From Bacillota bacterium (GTDB taxonomy: Bacteria > Bacillota > Clostridia > Acetivibrionales > DTU013): 64,000 nucleotides of DNA. The DNA is taken from positions 4,090 to 68,089 of the forward strand of contig JAEYON010000033.1 in the NCBI GenBank assembly GCA_023411645.1, read 5' to 3'. The notes below the pieces were generated by a model. That model saw only the letters and a program-made list of their open reading frames with translations, was not told the origin of the DNA and searched no databases. The translations under genes were made by a program, and so were the position numbers. Shown in pieces: positions 1 through 9,141 of the stretch (positions are counted from its first letter, which is position 1; every line of letters starts with the position of its first letter).

Positions 1-2
1 TT

Positions 3-1076
3 TTGCCGTCCTTCAAAGGATTTGGAAAGCTTGCAGTAAGAATATGTATTCCGTTGGCGGTCATCATAATTCTAATGATCGTGCCTAGTTTTTTGGCGCA
101 GCAGAGAAATGAATTTCTGTATGGATCATCGGGGATGCATAGCGAGGGCTCTCAGGTCGGGAACGAAGCAGAGTCGATTAAAAGCATTTTCGGAGAGGCG
201 CAGCAAATGGTGCTGCTTGTTCCGCAGGGGGATATTGTAAGCGAAGATACACTGACACAGGAGCTCGAGAAGTTGGAAAACATAACTTCTGTCATTTCCT
301 ATACAAATACCGCAGGAAAAGAAATTCCGGCGGAGTTTCCGGATGAAGATCAGATCTCGCAGTTCTATTCTAACGGATTTAGTCGAATGATTCTCTATGC
401 TGCAGTACCAGATGAAGGAGATGAGGCCTTCGCTGTAACGCAGGCTGTCAGAGATGCGGCGCAGAAGTACTATGGGGACAGCTATCATTTGCTTGGGCAA
501 AATGTCATAAATTACGATCTGAAGGAGACTATCACCGGAGACTATCTTCCTGTTACTCTTGCGTCTGTGATTGCTATTAGCCTGGTGTTGGTGCTTACCT
601 TCCGATCGATTTCAATCCCGCTGATCCTTCTGCTGACTATAGAAGGAGCCGTGTGGATCAATCTAGGGCTGCCGTATTTTATGGGTGATAACTTGAATTA
701 TATCGGGTATCAGATTATCAGCTCAGTTCAGTTAGGAGCCACCGTTGACTACGGAATTCTGTTTGCTCAGCGTTACCTTGACTACAGAAAAACGGCGGAT
801 AAAAAGGAAGCGGCTCGCCTGGCAGTAGCTGGGACAGCAGCGTCGATCCTCACCCCAGCCGGTATTTTGACCTTTGCGGGTCTTGCACTTGGGTTTGTCT
901 CCACCAATGGCATCATCAGCCAGCTTGGCGGCATTCTTGGACGCGGCGCGGCCATTTCGGCGGCGATGGTACTGCTTTTCCTGCCTGCACTGCTGATCCT
1001 GTTCGATGGGATTATTCAAAAAACGACTTTAAAGAGTTTTCATAGAAACAACGATAGAAAGGGTGTATTGGAATGA
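3..1076 (+). CDS. MMPL/RND-family transporter, C-terminal part (5' end outside window)
   Basis: This is the C-terminal half of a membrane exporter of the MMPL branch of the RND superfamily, which moves lipids or hydrophobic compounds out using the proton gradient. The reading frame is open to the window edge, so the apparent TTG start is not the real one. One membrane segment lies at residues 10-32, followed by an extracellular porter-like domain (about 40-175) and a block of five membrane helices (about 178-340). The fourth-helix motif GATVDYGILF, with the Asp-Tyr pair typical of MMPL proteins, is present. The stop overlaps the next start by ATGA, so the two are translationally coupled. Substrate unknown. 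Confidence 0.85.
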   Translation: MPSFKGFGKLAVRICIPLAVIIILMIVPSFLAQQRNEFLYGSSGMHSEGSQVGNEAESIKSIFGEAQQMVLLVPQGDIVSEDTLTQELEKLENITSVISYTNTAGKEIPAEFPDEDQISQFYSNGFSRMILYAAVPDEGDEAFAVTQAVRDAAQKYYGDSYHLLGQNVINYDLKETITGDYLPVTLASVIAISLVLVLTFRSISIPLILLLTIEGAVWINLGLPYFMGDNLNYIGYQIISSVQLGATVDYGILFAQRYLDYRKTADKKEAARLAVAGTAASILTPAGILTFAGLALGFVSTNGIISQLGGILGRGAAISAAMVLLFLPALLILFDGIIQKTTLKSFHRNNDRKGVLE

Positions 1077-2506
1077 AAATAAAAACCGCTTCATTTAAAA
1101 TAATAATACTTGTACTGCTGACAGCTATGTTGTCGATGTCTCCGGCGACGGTGCTGGCGAAGCAGGCGGAAAGTGAAACTGTACTGAAGGAAGAAAACAT
1201 TTATGCTAAACTGGGCAGTGATGGGTCATTTAAAGACGCCTATGTAGTAAACAGCTTCACATTGGCCGTGCCGAGTCTGATCAAGGATTATGGGGAGTAT
1301 GACACGGTCAGGAACCTGACTACAACAGATAAGTTGGAAATCGAGGAAGGAAAGGTCACCATAAGTGCTCCGGCGGGACAGTTCTATTATCAGGGGAATA
1401 CTAAAGGTCTTCAGTTGCCCTGGGTCGTTACCGTTTCTTATTTACTTGATGGTAAGGAGATTAGTGCGGAAAAATTATCCGGTGCTGACGGGTCACTGCA
1501 GATCCGCATCGGCATACGAAAAAATCCTGCCGCCAAAGGAGACTTTTACAAACATTATGCTGTGCAAACCTCTGTGACATTGGATAACGAGGTTGCCGCA
1601 GAAATAATCGCAGAAGGAGCGACTATTGCCAACGCGGGCGGCAGTAAGGTAATCACCTGGACGATGCTCCCCGGCAGTGAGGCGAACTATGCCATATCAG
1701 CCACCGTCGCCGGTTTTCATATGGATGGAATACAGCTCAGCGCTGTCCCATTCTCAATGGATATTGAGATGCCTGATATGGGAATATTCACAGATAAGCT
1801 TTCCAAGCTGACAGACGGTATAGAAAAATTGAATAATGGCGCAACAGATCTGAAGGTTGGAGCGGAGGATTTGAAAAATGGTTCAGAGGAGCTAAAGAAC
1901 GGGATGCAGGCTATACAACCGGGGATATCGGGCATCAGTGAAGGTCTGCAGATGCTAACGGGGCAGAATGCATCACTGACAGGGGGTTCTCAGGAGTTCA
2001 TGATGGGTCTGACTGTCCTGCGGGATTCGCTGCCGGAGCAGATGGCAGAGCTGAAGGGCGCTCTAACCCAGTTGATTACATCTTATGAAATACTGAATAG
2101 AGGCTTGCAAGCCTATACAGAAGCAGTAGCAGAGCTTGGCAGGAATAGCGTGGCTGTCAAAGAAGGGTATGCTGCCATCGTGAAGGGAGCCCAGTCGCTG
2201 TATTCCGGCATCTCCAAATATTCCGAAGGCGCGGGTCAGCTTGCGGGAGGCATAGCACAGTTAAAAGAAGGCACTACCTCCATAGACAGTGAGGTGGACG
2301 CAGCTGTGGGAGAATTGATTGATTCGTTTACAGGCGGCGAATTTGAACCTGTTTCATTTATCTCTGCGGAAAATACTGATGTTGTGGCCGTTCAGTTCAT
2401 CCTTTTAACGGACGGGATTGATGAGCCCGATCCGGAGGCGCCGGAAAAGATTGTGGAGAAAAAGCTCACTTTCTGGGAGCGGCTTCTAGCATTGTTTGGA
2501 TTTTAA
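1073..2506 (+). CDS. Secreted heptad-repeat protein, YhgE/Pip-like partner of MMPL exporter
   Basis: A 477-residue exported protein. Residues 1-29 form a signal peptide (Lys-rich start, hydrophobic core, VLA cleavage site). The middle is beta-rich. From about residue 243 there are heptads of the type LxxGxxx (for example KLNNGATDLKVGAEDLKNG), and a second heptad block at about 360-400. Such Leu/Gly heptads occur in YhgE/Pip-like proteins that pair with MMPL/RND exporters. The 4-base overlap with the upstream transporter supports a joint role, perhaps as a periplasm-like stalk or partner. No C-terminal membrane helix is obvious; the end is a hydrophobic FWERLLALFGF. Exact function not known. 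Confidence 0.7.
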   Translation: MKIKTASFKIIILVLLTAMLSMSPATVLAKQAESETVLKEENIYAKLGSDGSFKDAYVVNSFTLAVPSLIKDYGEYDTVRNLTTTDKLEIEEGKVTISAPAGQFYYQGNTKGLQLPWVVTVSYLLDGKEISAEKLSGADGSLQIRIGIRKNPAAKGDFYKHYAVQTSVTLDNEVAAEIIAEGATIANAGGSKVITWTMLPGSEANYAISATVAGFHMDGIQLSAVPFSMDIEMPDMGIFTDKLSKLTDGIEKLNNGATDLKVGAEDLKNGSEELKNGMQAIQPGISGISEGLQMLTGQNASLTGGSQEFMMGLTVLRDSLPEQMAELKGALTQLITSYEILNRGLQAYTEAVAELGRNSVAVKEGYAAIVKGAQSLYSGISKYSEGAGQLAGGIAQLKEGTTSIDSEVDAAVGELIDSFTGGEFEPVSFISAENTDVVAVQFILLTDGIDEPDPEAPEKIVEKKLTFWERLLALFGF

Positions 2507-2511
2507 TTTCT

Positions 2512-3390
2512 TCAGTCTACATCGGGTTCCAAATTTTCAGGCACTGATTCAAGCTTTTCGGGATGCTGCACGAGAGAGCGGAACAGCTTAAAGGCGGAAG
2601 CATAATAATGACCGTCAACGGTTCTCTCGTCTGTGACGACCTTCATAGTAATATACTTTCTTTCCACAATGTTGTTATTAGTGTCGAGTTCTCTTTCTTT
2701 GAGCTTCACACCAAAGGCGACAAAAATCGAGGTTGTTCCGAAATCATAGAGGTGATGATGGATCGGCTTAATCCCAAGCGAACCCAGGTCTGTGATGAAA
2801 AAACTGGTATGGAAGGGACTCAGTTTATTGATGATACGAGGCATACAGCCTATATAATCTAGGGCTCTGAGTAAAAAGACGATAAATTTGAGTAAAAAGC
2901 CCGGACAAAGCATGAGCAACCGAGCTAACTTATCCGTATCATTCTTTGTGTCCGGAACCTTGTTTTCTGCAATCAGCTTGTTCATTTTCTCGGCGATCTC
3001 TGAAAGGGTATCGGTGGGTTCAAAGCTGCATTTAATTGTAGTCTCCGGGCTGTCAACCGTCAGTTCCTTTTTGATAGCAAGCGATACAAGTATTTCGTTT
3101 CGTGCATATATTTTCTGGCCTGCAATGAATCGGTTCAATGCAGGTCTAAGTGCTATGGTCCTGACCATCGCTGCCACAAGTACATGAAGCATACCGATGC
3201 TTGATCCGGAGTTTTTTTTCAGCCTTCGCAGAAAAGCCTCAGTATGGCTGATTTCAATTTTATCCTCAAAAAAGTTTTGAGAGTCCGAGCGATATCTCAT
3301 AATATATGGAATGATTCTGTAAAAAGGATCGAGTGATCTTAGCCTCCTGCCGTCGTATCTGTCGCCAAAACGCCTTTTTTGCTTAGTCAT
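2512..3390 (-). CDS. 2-oxoacid dehydrogenase E2-like (CAT-fold) protein lacking the catalytic His
   Basis: A 292-residue protein similar to the catalytic domain of dihydrolipoyl acyltransferases, without lipoyl or subunit-binding domains. The C-terminal part TDERTVDGHYYASAFK aligns with the E2 motif D-H-R-x-x-D-G, but the active-site His is Glu here (codon at 2626-2628). It also carries the E2-like stretch SFFITDLGSLG. Start: the strong AGGAGGAGG lies between two in-frame ATGs, so the second (3390), not the upstream one at 3414, is the likely start. It stands alone, convergent with the heptad-protein gene. It may be a non-catalytic relative or use another chemistry; the CAT fold itself is a confident call. 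Confidence 0.7.
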   Translation of the reverse strand: MTKQKRRFGDRYDGRRLRSLDPFYRIIPYIMRYRSDSQNFFEDKIEISHTEAFLRRLKKNSGSSIGMLHVLVAAMVRTIALRPALNRFIAGQKIYARNEILVSLAIKKELTVDSPETTIKCSFEPTDTLSEIAEKMNKLIAENKVPDTKNDTDKLARLLMLCPGFLLKFIVFLLRALDYIGCMPRIINKLSPFHTSFFITDLGSLGIKPIHHHLYDFGTTSIFVAFGVKLKERELDTNNNIVERKYITMKVVTDERTVDGHYYASAFKLFRSLVQHPEKLESVPENLEPDVD

Positions 3391-3492
3391 CAGGGACCTC
3401 CTCCTGTTTGTCATAAATGTTACCGGTATTACTTGCTAATAATTGCATTATATTTGGAACATACTTACAAATTGAATCAAACTAAATTAATA

Positions 3493-4650
3493 TCATAATG
3501 CACCGTATACAACAGAGCGTATCCTTGGTGCGTGAAACTCCTCAAGGCTTGGCTGAAGCTGCTGCATATATACTACAGTCAGATCCTCGCTGCGGTCGAT
3601 CATCATCCATGTGCCCAGCATACCTGACCAGCCGAATTCTCCAATGCTTCCGTTACAGCCGCCTTTTGCAGGGTCTATCATTACCCTCACTCCAAGTCCG
3701 TAACCGTAACCGGCATGGTGCTGCCAGGAATAATCGGCTTGCTGTCTGTCGTCAAGATGATTCGTCGCCATCAGATTAATGGTCTTGCGGCTGAGAATCC
3801 TCTCTCCGTCGAGCTCACCATTGTTGCACAGCATCCGGACAAAGCGCTGATAGTCGCCAAGCGTTGAAAGCAGGCCCGAGCCGCCGCCTTCAAAAACATC
3901 GTCACTATGAGTGTACTGGTCTCTTTCCAGGGTCTTGATCATTGTTCCATCCGAAGTCCGGTTGTAAAGGCTGCAGAGCAGTTTTCTTTTATCACCGGAA
4001 ATGCGGTAAAAGGTGTTCTTCATTCCCAGTGGATCAAATATCTCATCCTTCAAATACTGCCCATATTTTTTGCCGGACACCACTTCAACAAAAGCAGCAA
4101 GGACATCATGGCTCAAGCCATAACGCCAGTGAGTACCCGGATCGAAGCACAGTGGTATGGAGGCCAGCATTTTTACAGCTGTCCGCAGGTCATATTTAAA
4201 TCCGGACGCATCCCATTCATCTAATTTCTTTTTTATCTGGGAACCGGTTTCAGAGGTATCTTCGTTATACGGGAGGCCTGAGGTCATGGTGAACAGATCT
4301 CTGACGCGGATAGGACTAAGGGCAGGCGATACGGATAACGCGCTGTTCGGCGATGTCCGGTACACCATGGGATTGCTGAACTCGGGCAGATACTCCGATA
4401 ACGGATCGTTGAGCGTGTAAAGCCCGCGCTCATACAATTTCAACGCCGCCGTGCAGGTAACGACCTTCGTCATTGAAAAGATGCGATACAATGTATCGGC
4501 AGTTACAGGTGTATTCGTTTCCAGATCAGCAAGGCCAAAATATTCCTCGTATTCAGTGTTTCCCTTGTGAACTACGGAGCACGCACACCCGGGAGGTCCC
4601 TTCTCGACAAAGCTTTTCAGAAGCGGTGTCAGACTGGCGAATTGGCTCAT
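3493..4650 (-). CDS. Serine hydrolase, class C beta-lactamase/esterase family
   Basis: A 385-residue member of the beta-lactamase-related family (PF00144), which includes esterases, DD-peptidases and AmpC. The nucleophile motif SxxK appears as SMTK near residue 60 (YRIFSMTKVVTC). The second motif Y-x-N appears as YGLS near residue 178, a variant seen in esterases. A Gly-rich HAGYGYGLGV segment is near residue 313. There is no signal peptide, so it is probably cytoplasmic and more likely an esterase than an antibiotic-resistance enzyme. A GGGGGT ribosome binding site precedes the ATG. Monocistronic, divergent from deoC. Confidence 0.8.
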   Translation of the reverse strand: MSQFASLTPLLKSFVEKGPPGCACSVVHKGNTEYEEYFGLADLETNTPVTADTLYRIFSMTKVVTCTAALKLYERGLYTLNDPLSEYLPEFSNPMVYRTSPNSALSVSPALSPIRVRDLFTMTSGLPYNEDTSETGSQIKKKLDEWDASGFKYDLRTAVKMLASIPLCFDPGTHWRYGLSHDVLAAFVEVVSGKKYGQYLKDEIFDPLGMKNTFYRISGDKRKLLCSLYNRTSDGTMIKTLERDQYTHSDDVFEGGGSGLLSTLGDYQRFVRMLCNNGELDGERILSRKTINLMATNHLDDRQQADYSWQHHAGYGYGLGVRVMIDPAKGGCNGSIGEFGWSGMLGTWMMIDRSEDLTVVYMQQLQPSLEEFHAPRIRSVVYGAL

Positions 4651-4802
4651 TAATTAACCCCCAATAGAAAATACTACTGATAGTTTAGCATCCGCAGTAC
4701 ATTTTTGCAAATCTAATTACCTATTTTGCATATTCAAGGATGAAGTCTATGCCTTGCCGTAAACAATGTCTATTTGTTGGAGCCTGAAATATTATTTATA
4801 TA

Positions 4803-4834
4803 TTGAAGACAACTTGTTATAACGTTATAATAAG
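4803..4834 (+). promoter_or_regulatory. deoC promoter with overlapping palindromic operator
   Basis: A -35 TTGAAG (4803-4808) and -10 TATAAT (4826-4831) are separated by 17 bases. A 22-bp palindrome with one mismatched pair (4813-4834; perfect core TTATAACGTTATAA) covers the -10, the position expected for a repressor site. The likely binder is the GntR/UTRA regulator encoded two genes downstream (inference). Confidence 0.6.
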
Positions 4835-4899
4835 TATATGTCACTAAGAATAGAGAACGAAACAAATTTAGATACTATTTATTGAAAGGCGGTTATTTT

Positions 4900-5598
4900 A
4901 TGACATTGACAGTAAAGGACATAGCGCAGATGTTTGATTTAAGCTGCGTAAGAACGGACAGTGATGAAAAGGACATTAAGGCTCTTGCGGAGTGTGCCAT
5001 GCATTACAATTGCGGACATGTTTCCGTAATGCAGTGCTTTATCCCTGAAGTGAAGGAACTGTTGAAGGATAGACCGGATATAAAGGTAGTTGGCAACGTA
5101 AGTTTCCCTTCCGGCTCAGACTCGACAAGCCTGAAGGTTTTTCAAGCCAGGGAGATGGTTGCGGCAGGCTGTGATGAGATTGACATGGTCATTAATGTTG
5201 GATGGCTGCTTTCCGACCGGTATGAAGCTGTTGAAGATGATGTGAAGGCAGTTGTGTCTGCTGCCGGAGGTCTACCGGTAAAGGTGATAATTGAGATATC
5301 ATGCCTTGAACCGAAAATCGTGGAAAAAGCATGTGAAATATGTATTAAAGCAGGCGCTGCATTTGTTAAGACAGGTACAGGATGGATGCCTAAGGGCACC
5401 ACCACAGATGATGTCAGGCTGATAAAAGCTATTGTCGCAGATAGAATTAAAATCAAAGCGTCAGGTGGTATCAGGAACCTTGAGACACTTGTTGAGATGT
5501 ACAAGCTTGGTGCAGTTCGGTTCGGCGTGAATTTGAAAAGCGGAAAATCGATTCTGGACGAGTGTATTGATATGGGAGGAAAGATAACAATATTGTGA
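4900..5598 (+). CDS. deoC: Deoxyribose-phosphate aldolase
   Basis: Class I aldolase that splits 2-deoxyribose 5-phosphate into glyceraldehyde 3-phosphate and acetaldehyde. Visible family features are DEIDMVINVG, the Schiff-base lysine region VKTGTGW (a T-G-T-G-W variant of the usual T-S-T-G-F) and the second conserved lysine in KIKASGGIRN. The ATG at 4900 lies 6 bases after GAAAGGCGG (4885-4893); an in-frame TTG at 4882 lies upstream of that site and is unlikely. At 232 residues it has the usual family length. It is first in an operon with an FGGY kinase 18 bases downstream and a GntR regulator. The altered lysine motif leaves room for a related deoxy-sugar phosphate substrate. Confidence 0.88.
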   Translation: MTLTVKDIAQMFDLSCVRTDSDEKDIKALAECAMHYNCGHVSVMQCFIPEVKELLKDRPDIKVVGNVSFPSGSDSTSLKVFQAREMVAAGCDEIDMVINVGWLLSDRYEAVEDDVKAVVSAAGGLPVKVIIEISCLEPKIVEKACEICIKAGAAFVKTGTGWMPKGTTTDDVRLIKAIVADRIKIKASGGIRNLETLVEMYKLGAVRFGVNLKSGKSILDECIDMGGKITIL

Positions 5599-5616
5599 TC
5601 TGAGGAAGGAGATAAC

Positions 5617-7155
5617 ATGAACAGCCTAATTATTTCTTACGATCTGGGAACAGGCGGAAATAAAGCTTCTCTTTATGACTCGGAAGGAAATTGCATGTCA
5701 TGGGTTTTTGTCCCGTATAATACGGAATATCCGCATATGGGCTGGCATGAGCAGCGTCCCGAGAATTGGTGGAACGCTGTGGTAGTGAGCACCAGACAAC
5801 TGCTTGAGAAAACCGGTGTGAGAGGCGAACAGATTGAATGCCTTGCGATTTCGGGACATAGCCTTGGAGCAGTACCGGTGGACAAAAACGGAGAGCTGCT
5901 TCGGCAGACTACTCCCATATGGTCCGATATCAGAGCTCAGAAGGAATCGGAAGATTTCTTTACCGGGGTGGATTCGGATCAATGGTACATGACGACAGGC
6001 AACGGGTTTCCTGCTCCTTGCTATACAGTTTTCAAAATCATGTGGTATAAGAACAATGAGCCGGAGATGTTTAAGAAAACATACAAAATACTTGGTACAA
6101 AGGACTATATCAACTACAAACTGACCGGCGTCATGAAGACAGATTATTCCTATGCATCCGGCACAGGCGTTTATGACTTGAAAAATAACATGTATAATAA
6201 GGGCTTTATTGAGGCCGCAGGAATCTCTGCCGAAATCTTCCCCGATATTGTCCCATCTGACTGTGTACTGGGCACGATCACTCCTGAGGCGGCCCGAATT
6301 ACCGGACTTGGCAACAATGTAAAGGTGGTTTGCGGCGGCGTTGATAATTCATGTATGGCTCTTGGAGCTAAAAACATTGAAGAGGGCAGGGTATATACTT
6401 CTTTGGGTTCATCAGCGTGGATAGCTGTATCTTCAACTGATCCGGTGCTGGATTTGAAGGCCAGACCTTATGTATTCGCTCATGTCATACCGGGCATGTA
6501 CACCTCGGCTGTGAGCATATTCTCTGCGGGAACTACCTTTACGTGGCTGAGGGACAATATCTGCGGCGACCTGAAGACACAGGAGGTGTCAGGCGGAAGA
6601 AATGCATACCAGTTGATGGATATGCTGGCGGAAAAAGCCCCTGTGGGGTCAAATAAACTGATCTTTAACCCAAGTCTGGCCGGTGGCACTTCCCAGGATG
6701 CCAGTGCGAACCTCCGTGGCGCGTATATGGGCCTTGATCTGAAACATGGCAGGAATGAACTCATCCGGGCTTGCATGGAGGGTATTGCAATGAATCTTAG
6801 GCTGAGGCTTGATGTGTTAAGGAAAAAATGCACTCTCCAAAATGAAATGCTCATTGTGGGCGGAGGCAGCAAAAGCGCTCTGTATAGAAGAATATTCGCA
6901 GATGTGTATAATATGGATATCATTAAGACCAATATTGATCAGGATGCCGGAGCATTGGGAGCTGCGGCTATAGCCGCCGTAGGATGCGGCTTATGGAAGG
7001 ATTACAGCAGGATCGACAGTATACACAGAACATTGGAGGTCGTTGCCCCCGACCCTGCAAACAATCAGGTCTATGAGCGGCTACTGCCGGTATTTGAATT
7101 CGCAGCGGTCCAGCAGGCGGCAATATCGGATCGTCTACATGATTTGCAGCTATAA
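5617..7155 (+). CDS. FGGY-family carbohydrate kinase (xylulokinase-like)
   Basis: A 512-residue ATP-dependent sugar kinase. The N-terminal nucleotide/sugar domain starts DLGTGGNKASLYD. The catalytic aspartate region CGGVDNSCMALGA is near residue 245, and the C-terminal adenosine loop is GGGSKSALYR. Closest in layout to xylulokinases, but specificity within FGGY kinases cannot be read from motifs. It follows deoC by 18 bases with the ribosome site GAAGGAG, so the pair probably phosphorylates and then cleaves a sugar, for example a deoxy-pentose (inference from operon context). Confidence 0.82.
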   Translation: MNSLIISYDLGTGGNKASLYDSEGNCMSWVFVPYNTEYPHMGWHEQRPENWWNAVVVSTRQLLEKTGVRGEQIECLAISGHSLGAVPVDKNGELLRQTTPIWSDIRAQKESEDFFTGVDSDQWYMTTGNGFPAPCYTVFKIMWYKNNEPEMFKKTYKILGTKDYINYKLTGVMKTDYSYASGTGVYDLKNNMYNKGFIEAAGISAEIFPDIVPSDCVLGTITPEAARITGLGNNVKVVCGGVDNSCMALGAKNIEEGRVYTSLGSSAWIAVSSTDPVLDLKARPYVFAHVIPGMYTSAVSIFSAGTTFTWLRDNICGDLKTQEVSGGRNAYQLMDMLAEKAPVGSNKLIFNPSLAGGTSQDASANLRGAYMGLDLKHGRNELIRACMEGIAMNLRLRLDVLRKKCTLQNEMLIVGGGSKSALYRRIFADVYNMDIIKTNIDQDAGALGAAAIAAVGCGLWKDYSRIDSIHRTLEVVAPDPANNQVYERLLPVFEFAAVQQAAISDRLHDLQL

Positions 7156-7239
7156 AATTCCTGTCTGCTGTATCTGAGAAATAAAATATACTTTGATTAA
7201 AAATATTTGTGGGTTAATGCTAGATTGTGAGGTGATATA

Positions 7240-7977
7240 TTGATTGATAAGTCTCAACCCATACCTTTGTACTATCAGGTTAAAGAAAGTCTTCTGGAAA
7301 AAATAAAAAACAATCAATTCTCTGTAGGAGATCTGTTCCCTTCGGAAACGGAACTTCAGGAGAACTACCAGGTTAGCCGGATCACGATACGGCGTGCAGT
7401 ACAGGAACTGGTTGCGGAAGGGTATCTATATACGCAGCAGGGGAAGGGGACATTTGTCAGTAAGCCGAAAGCGGCTCAGGAGCTCAATATGATATCAAGC
7501 TGGGCTGAAACGGTGGCTGCGCTTGGCATGCATCCGCAATCCAGAGTCATCCACCTCTCTGAGGAACCTGTGCCGGCCGATATCGCCAAAATGCTGGAAC
7601 TTCCGGCAGGAGAAAAGATATTTCGACTGGAGAGGATCAGATATGCGGACGATGAACCTGTCTGCATGATGACAAATTATTTGGTGCCTGCGCTTGTACC
7701 GGGTTTTTTGTCTAAGGGGTTAAAAGGAGAATCATTGTATGAGATGCTTGAGAGAGAATATCATATTCTTTTTGGCAGAGCGGAGGAAACAGTTGAAGCA
7801 AAAGCAGCTAAACCTAATGAGGCAGCTTTGCTGAATATTAAAAAAGGAGCGCCTCTACTATACGCGACCCGCATCACCCGAGATACCGCCGACCGGCCTG
7901 TAGAAGTAGTTATAACCATCACGCGGTCTGACCGGTATTCATATAAAATTAAGCTTCTGGGCAGATACACCAAATAA
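7240..7977 (+). CDS. GntR-family regulator, HutC/UTRA type
   Basis: A 245-residue transcription factor. The N-terminal winged helix-turn-helix (about 8-75) contains PSETELQENYQVSRITIRRA, the typical GntR recognition helix, and the rest is a UTRA effector-binding domain (about 95-235), which usually senses a sugar or sugar phosphate. The start is TTG at 7240, placed 6 bases after GAGGTG. It is third in the deoC-kinase unit and probably represses it through the palindrome at 4813-4834 (inference). It is a paralogue of the GntR gene at 19158. Confidence 0.9.
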   Translation: MIDKSQPIPLYYQVKESLLEKIKNNQFSVGDLFPSETELQENYQVSRITIRRAVQELVAEGYLYTQQGKGTFVSKPKAAQELNMISSWAETVAALGMHPQSRVIHLSEEPVPADIAKMLELPAGEKIFRLERIRYADDEPVCMMTNYLVPALVPGFLSKGLKGESLYEMLEREYHILFGRAEETVEAKAAKPNEAALLNIKKGAPLLYATRITRDTADRPVEVVITITRSDRYSYKIKLLGRYTK

Positions 7978-7983
7978 TAAAAA

Positions 7984-8018
7984 CAGGGAGAGGTCACTTG
8001 ACCACTCCCTGCTTTTTT
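7984..8018. terminator. Bidirectional terminator between convergent genes
   Basis: CAGGGAG (7984-7990) pairs with CTCCCTG (8005-8011), with an inner GGTCA/TGACC stem. T6 follows on the plus strand and an A-rich tract precedes it for the opposite direction. Confidence 0.85.
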
Positions 8019-8065
8019 GTGTTTCTTTATATGATATATGCGTCCTTCTTTTGTGAGTCGCTTTA

Positions 8066-9124
8066 TTACTTAAGGAGCTTTCTTTCTTTTGCAGACGGAT
8101 CAACGAAGACCTTGATCAGGTTCTTGTTAGTCCTTAGCTCCTGAAGAGCCTGTTCCAGCTCTTCGAGAGGTACTATCATCGAAAACATCGGACTTGGGTC
8201 TACTCTCTTGTGTTTGAGCAGTGTTAATACGTCGCCCCAGTCATTCCCAATACCTGCGCAGGAGCCGCTGACCTTCTTTTCGCCCAGTACAAACTCGTAA
8301 GGGGAGAAGCAAGCCTTTTCATCTGGAGGGCATATTCCGAAGGCTTCAATCTTGCCGCCTCTTCTGACCATCTGAAATGCCTGTTCATATGTCTCGGTTG
8401 TTCCTACTGATTCAAGGACATAGTCTGCGCCTACTCCGTTGGTAAGTCTCATGACTTCGGCAACCGGATCGGTCTTGGTCGCATCAATAACAAAATCCGC
8501 ACCAAGCTCCTTTGCCATTTTCAGCTTTGCCTCGCTTCTTCCGATTACAATAACCGGTGCCGCACCGCGCAGCCTGGCAAGAGCTCCATGGAGAATGCCC
8601 AGTCCGGTTCCGATAATAACCACACTTGAGGCTATTTTCACATCCATGCGTTTTGACGCCTGCATAACAGCTGTCAACGGTTCAATGAATGCTGCGGACA
8701 TTGCGTCCACTTCGTCAGGGATTGGGTAGCAGTTTTTCCAGGGAGCCTTGACGAATTCAGCAAAGGCACCGTCTGTATGAATGCCTAATTGTGTAAAGGT
8801 CTCGCAAAGCAGATTATCACCTCTGCGACAGAAATAGCAGGTGCCGCAGGGAAGACAAATATCTACGGATACCCTGTCGCCTTTTTTCAAACCCTTTGCA
8901 TTACTTCCGACTTCCTCAACATAGCCCCAAAATTCGTGTCCTGAAATCATCGGAAGAAATTCAGAGGCATATTCACCTTTATATATCTTCCAGTCAGTTC
9001 CACAAATACCGCACATTGCAACCTTGATTAGGACTTCATCAGCGGATATTTCGGGGACCGGGACTTGTTTTAGAACCATCTTGCCTGGTTTTTCAACTAC
9101 TTGTGCTCTCATTGTTCGTGCCAT
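8066..9124 (-). CDS. Zinc-dependent alcohol/polyol dehydrogenase (MDR family)
   Basis: A 352-residue medium-chain dehydrogenase/reductase of the sorbitol/threonine dehydrogenase type. Catalytic zinc ligands are in CGICGTD and GHEF; four structural-zinc cysteines lie in CLPCGTCYFCRRGDNLLC (about 91-108); the NAD(P)-binding Rossmann turn is GTGLGILHG (about 172-180). It oxidises a secondary alcohol or polyol; substrate unknown. The ATG follows AAGGAGG by 8 bases. It is the second gene of a two-gene unit 17 bases after the sugar isomerase/epimerase, which suggests consecutive steps on a sugar or polyol. Confidence 0.87.
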   Translation of the reverse strand: MARTMRAQVVEKPGKMVLKQVPVPEISADEVLIKVAMCGICGTDWKIYKGEYASEFLPMISGHEFWGYVEEVGSNAKGLKKGDRVSVDICLPCGTCYFCRRGDNLLCETFTQLGIHTDGAFAEFVKAPWKNCYPIPDEVDAMSAAFIEPLTAVMQASKRMDVKIASSVVIIGTGLGILHGALARLRGAAPVIVIGRSEAKLKMAKELGADFVIDATKTDPVAEVMRLTNGVGADYVLESVGTTETYEQAFQMVRRGGKIEAFGICPPDEKACFSPYEFVLGEKKVSGSCAGIGNDWGDVLTLLKHKRVDPSPMFSMIVPLEELEQALQELRTNKNLIKVFVDPSAKERKLLK

Positions 9125-9141
9125 AGCGGAAACCTCCTTAA

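Noticed and set aside
3493..4650. Possible beta-lactamase resistance gene
   Set aside because: The SxxK and Y motifs fit the wide family, but there is no signal peptide and the second motif is YGLS; an esterase-like role is more likely.
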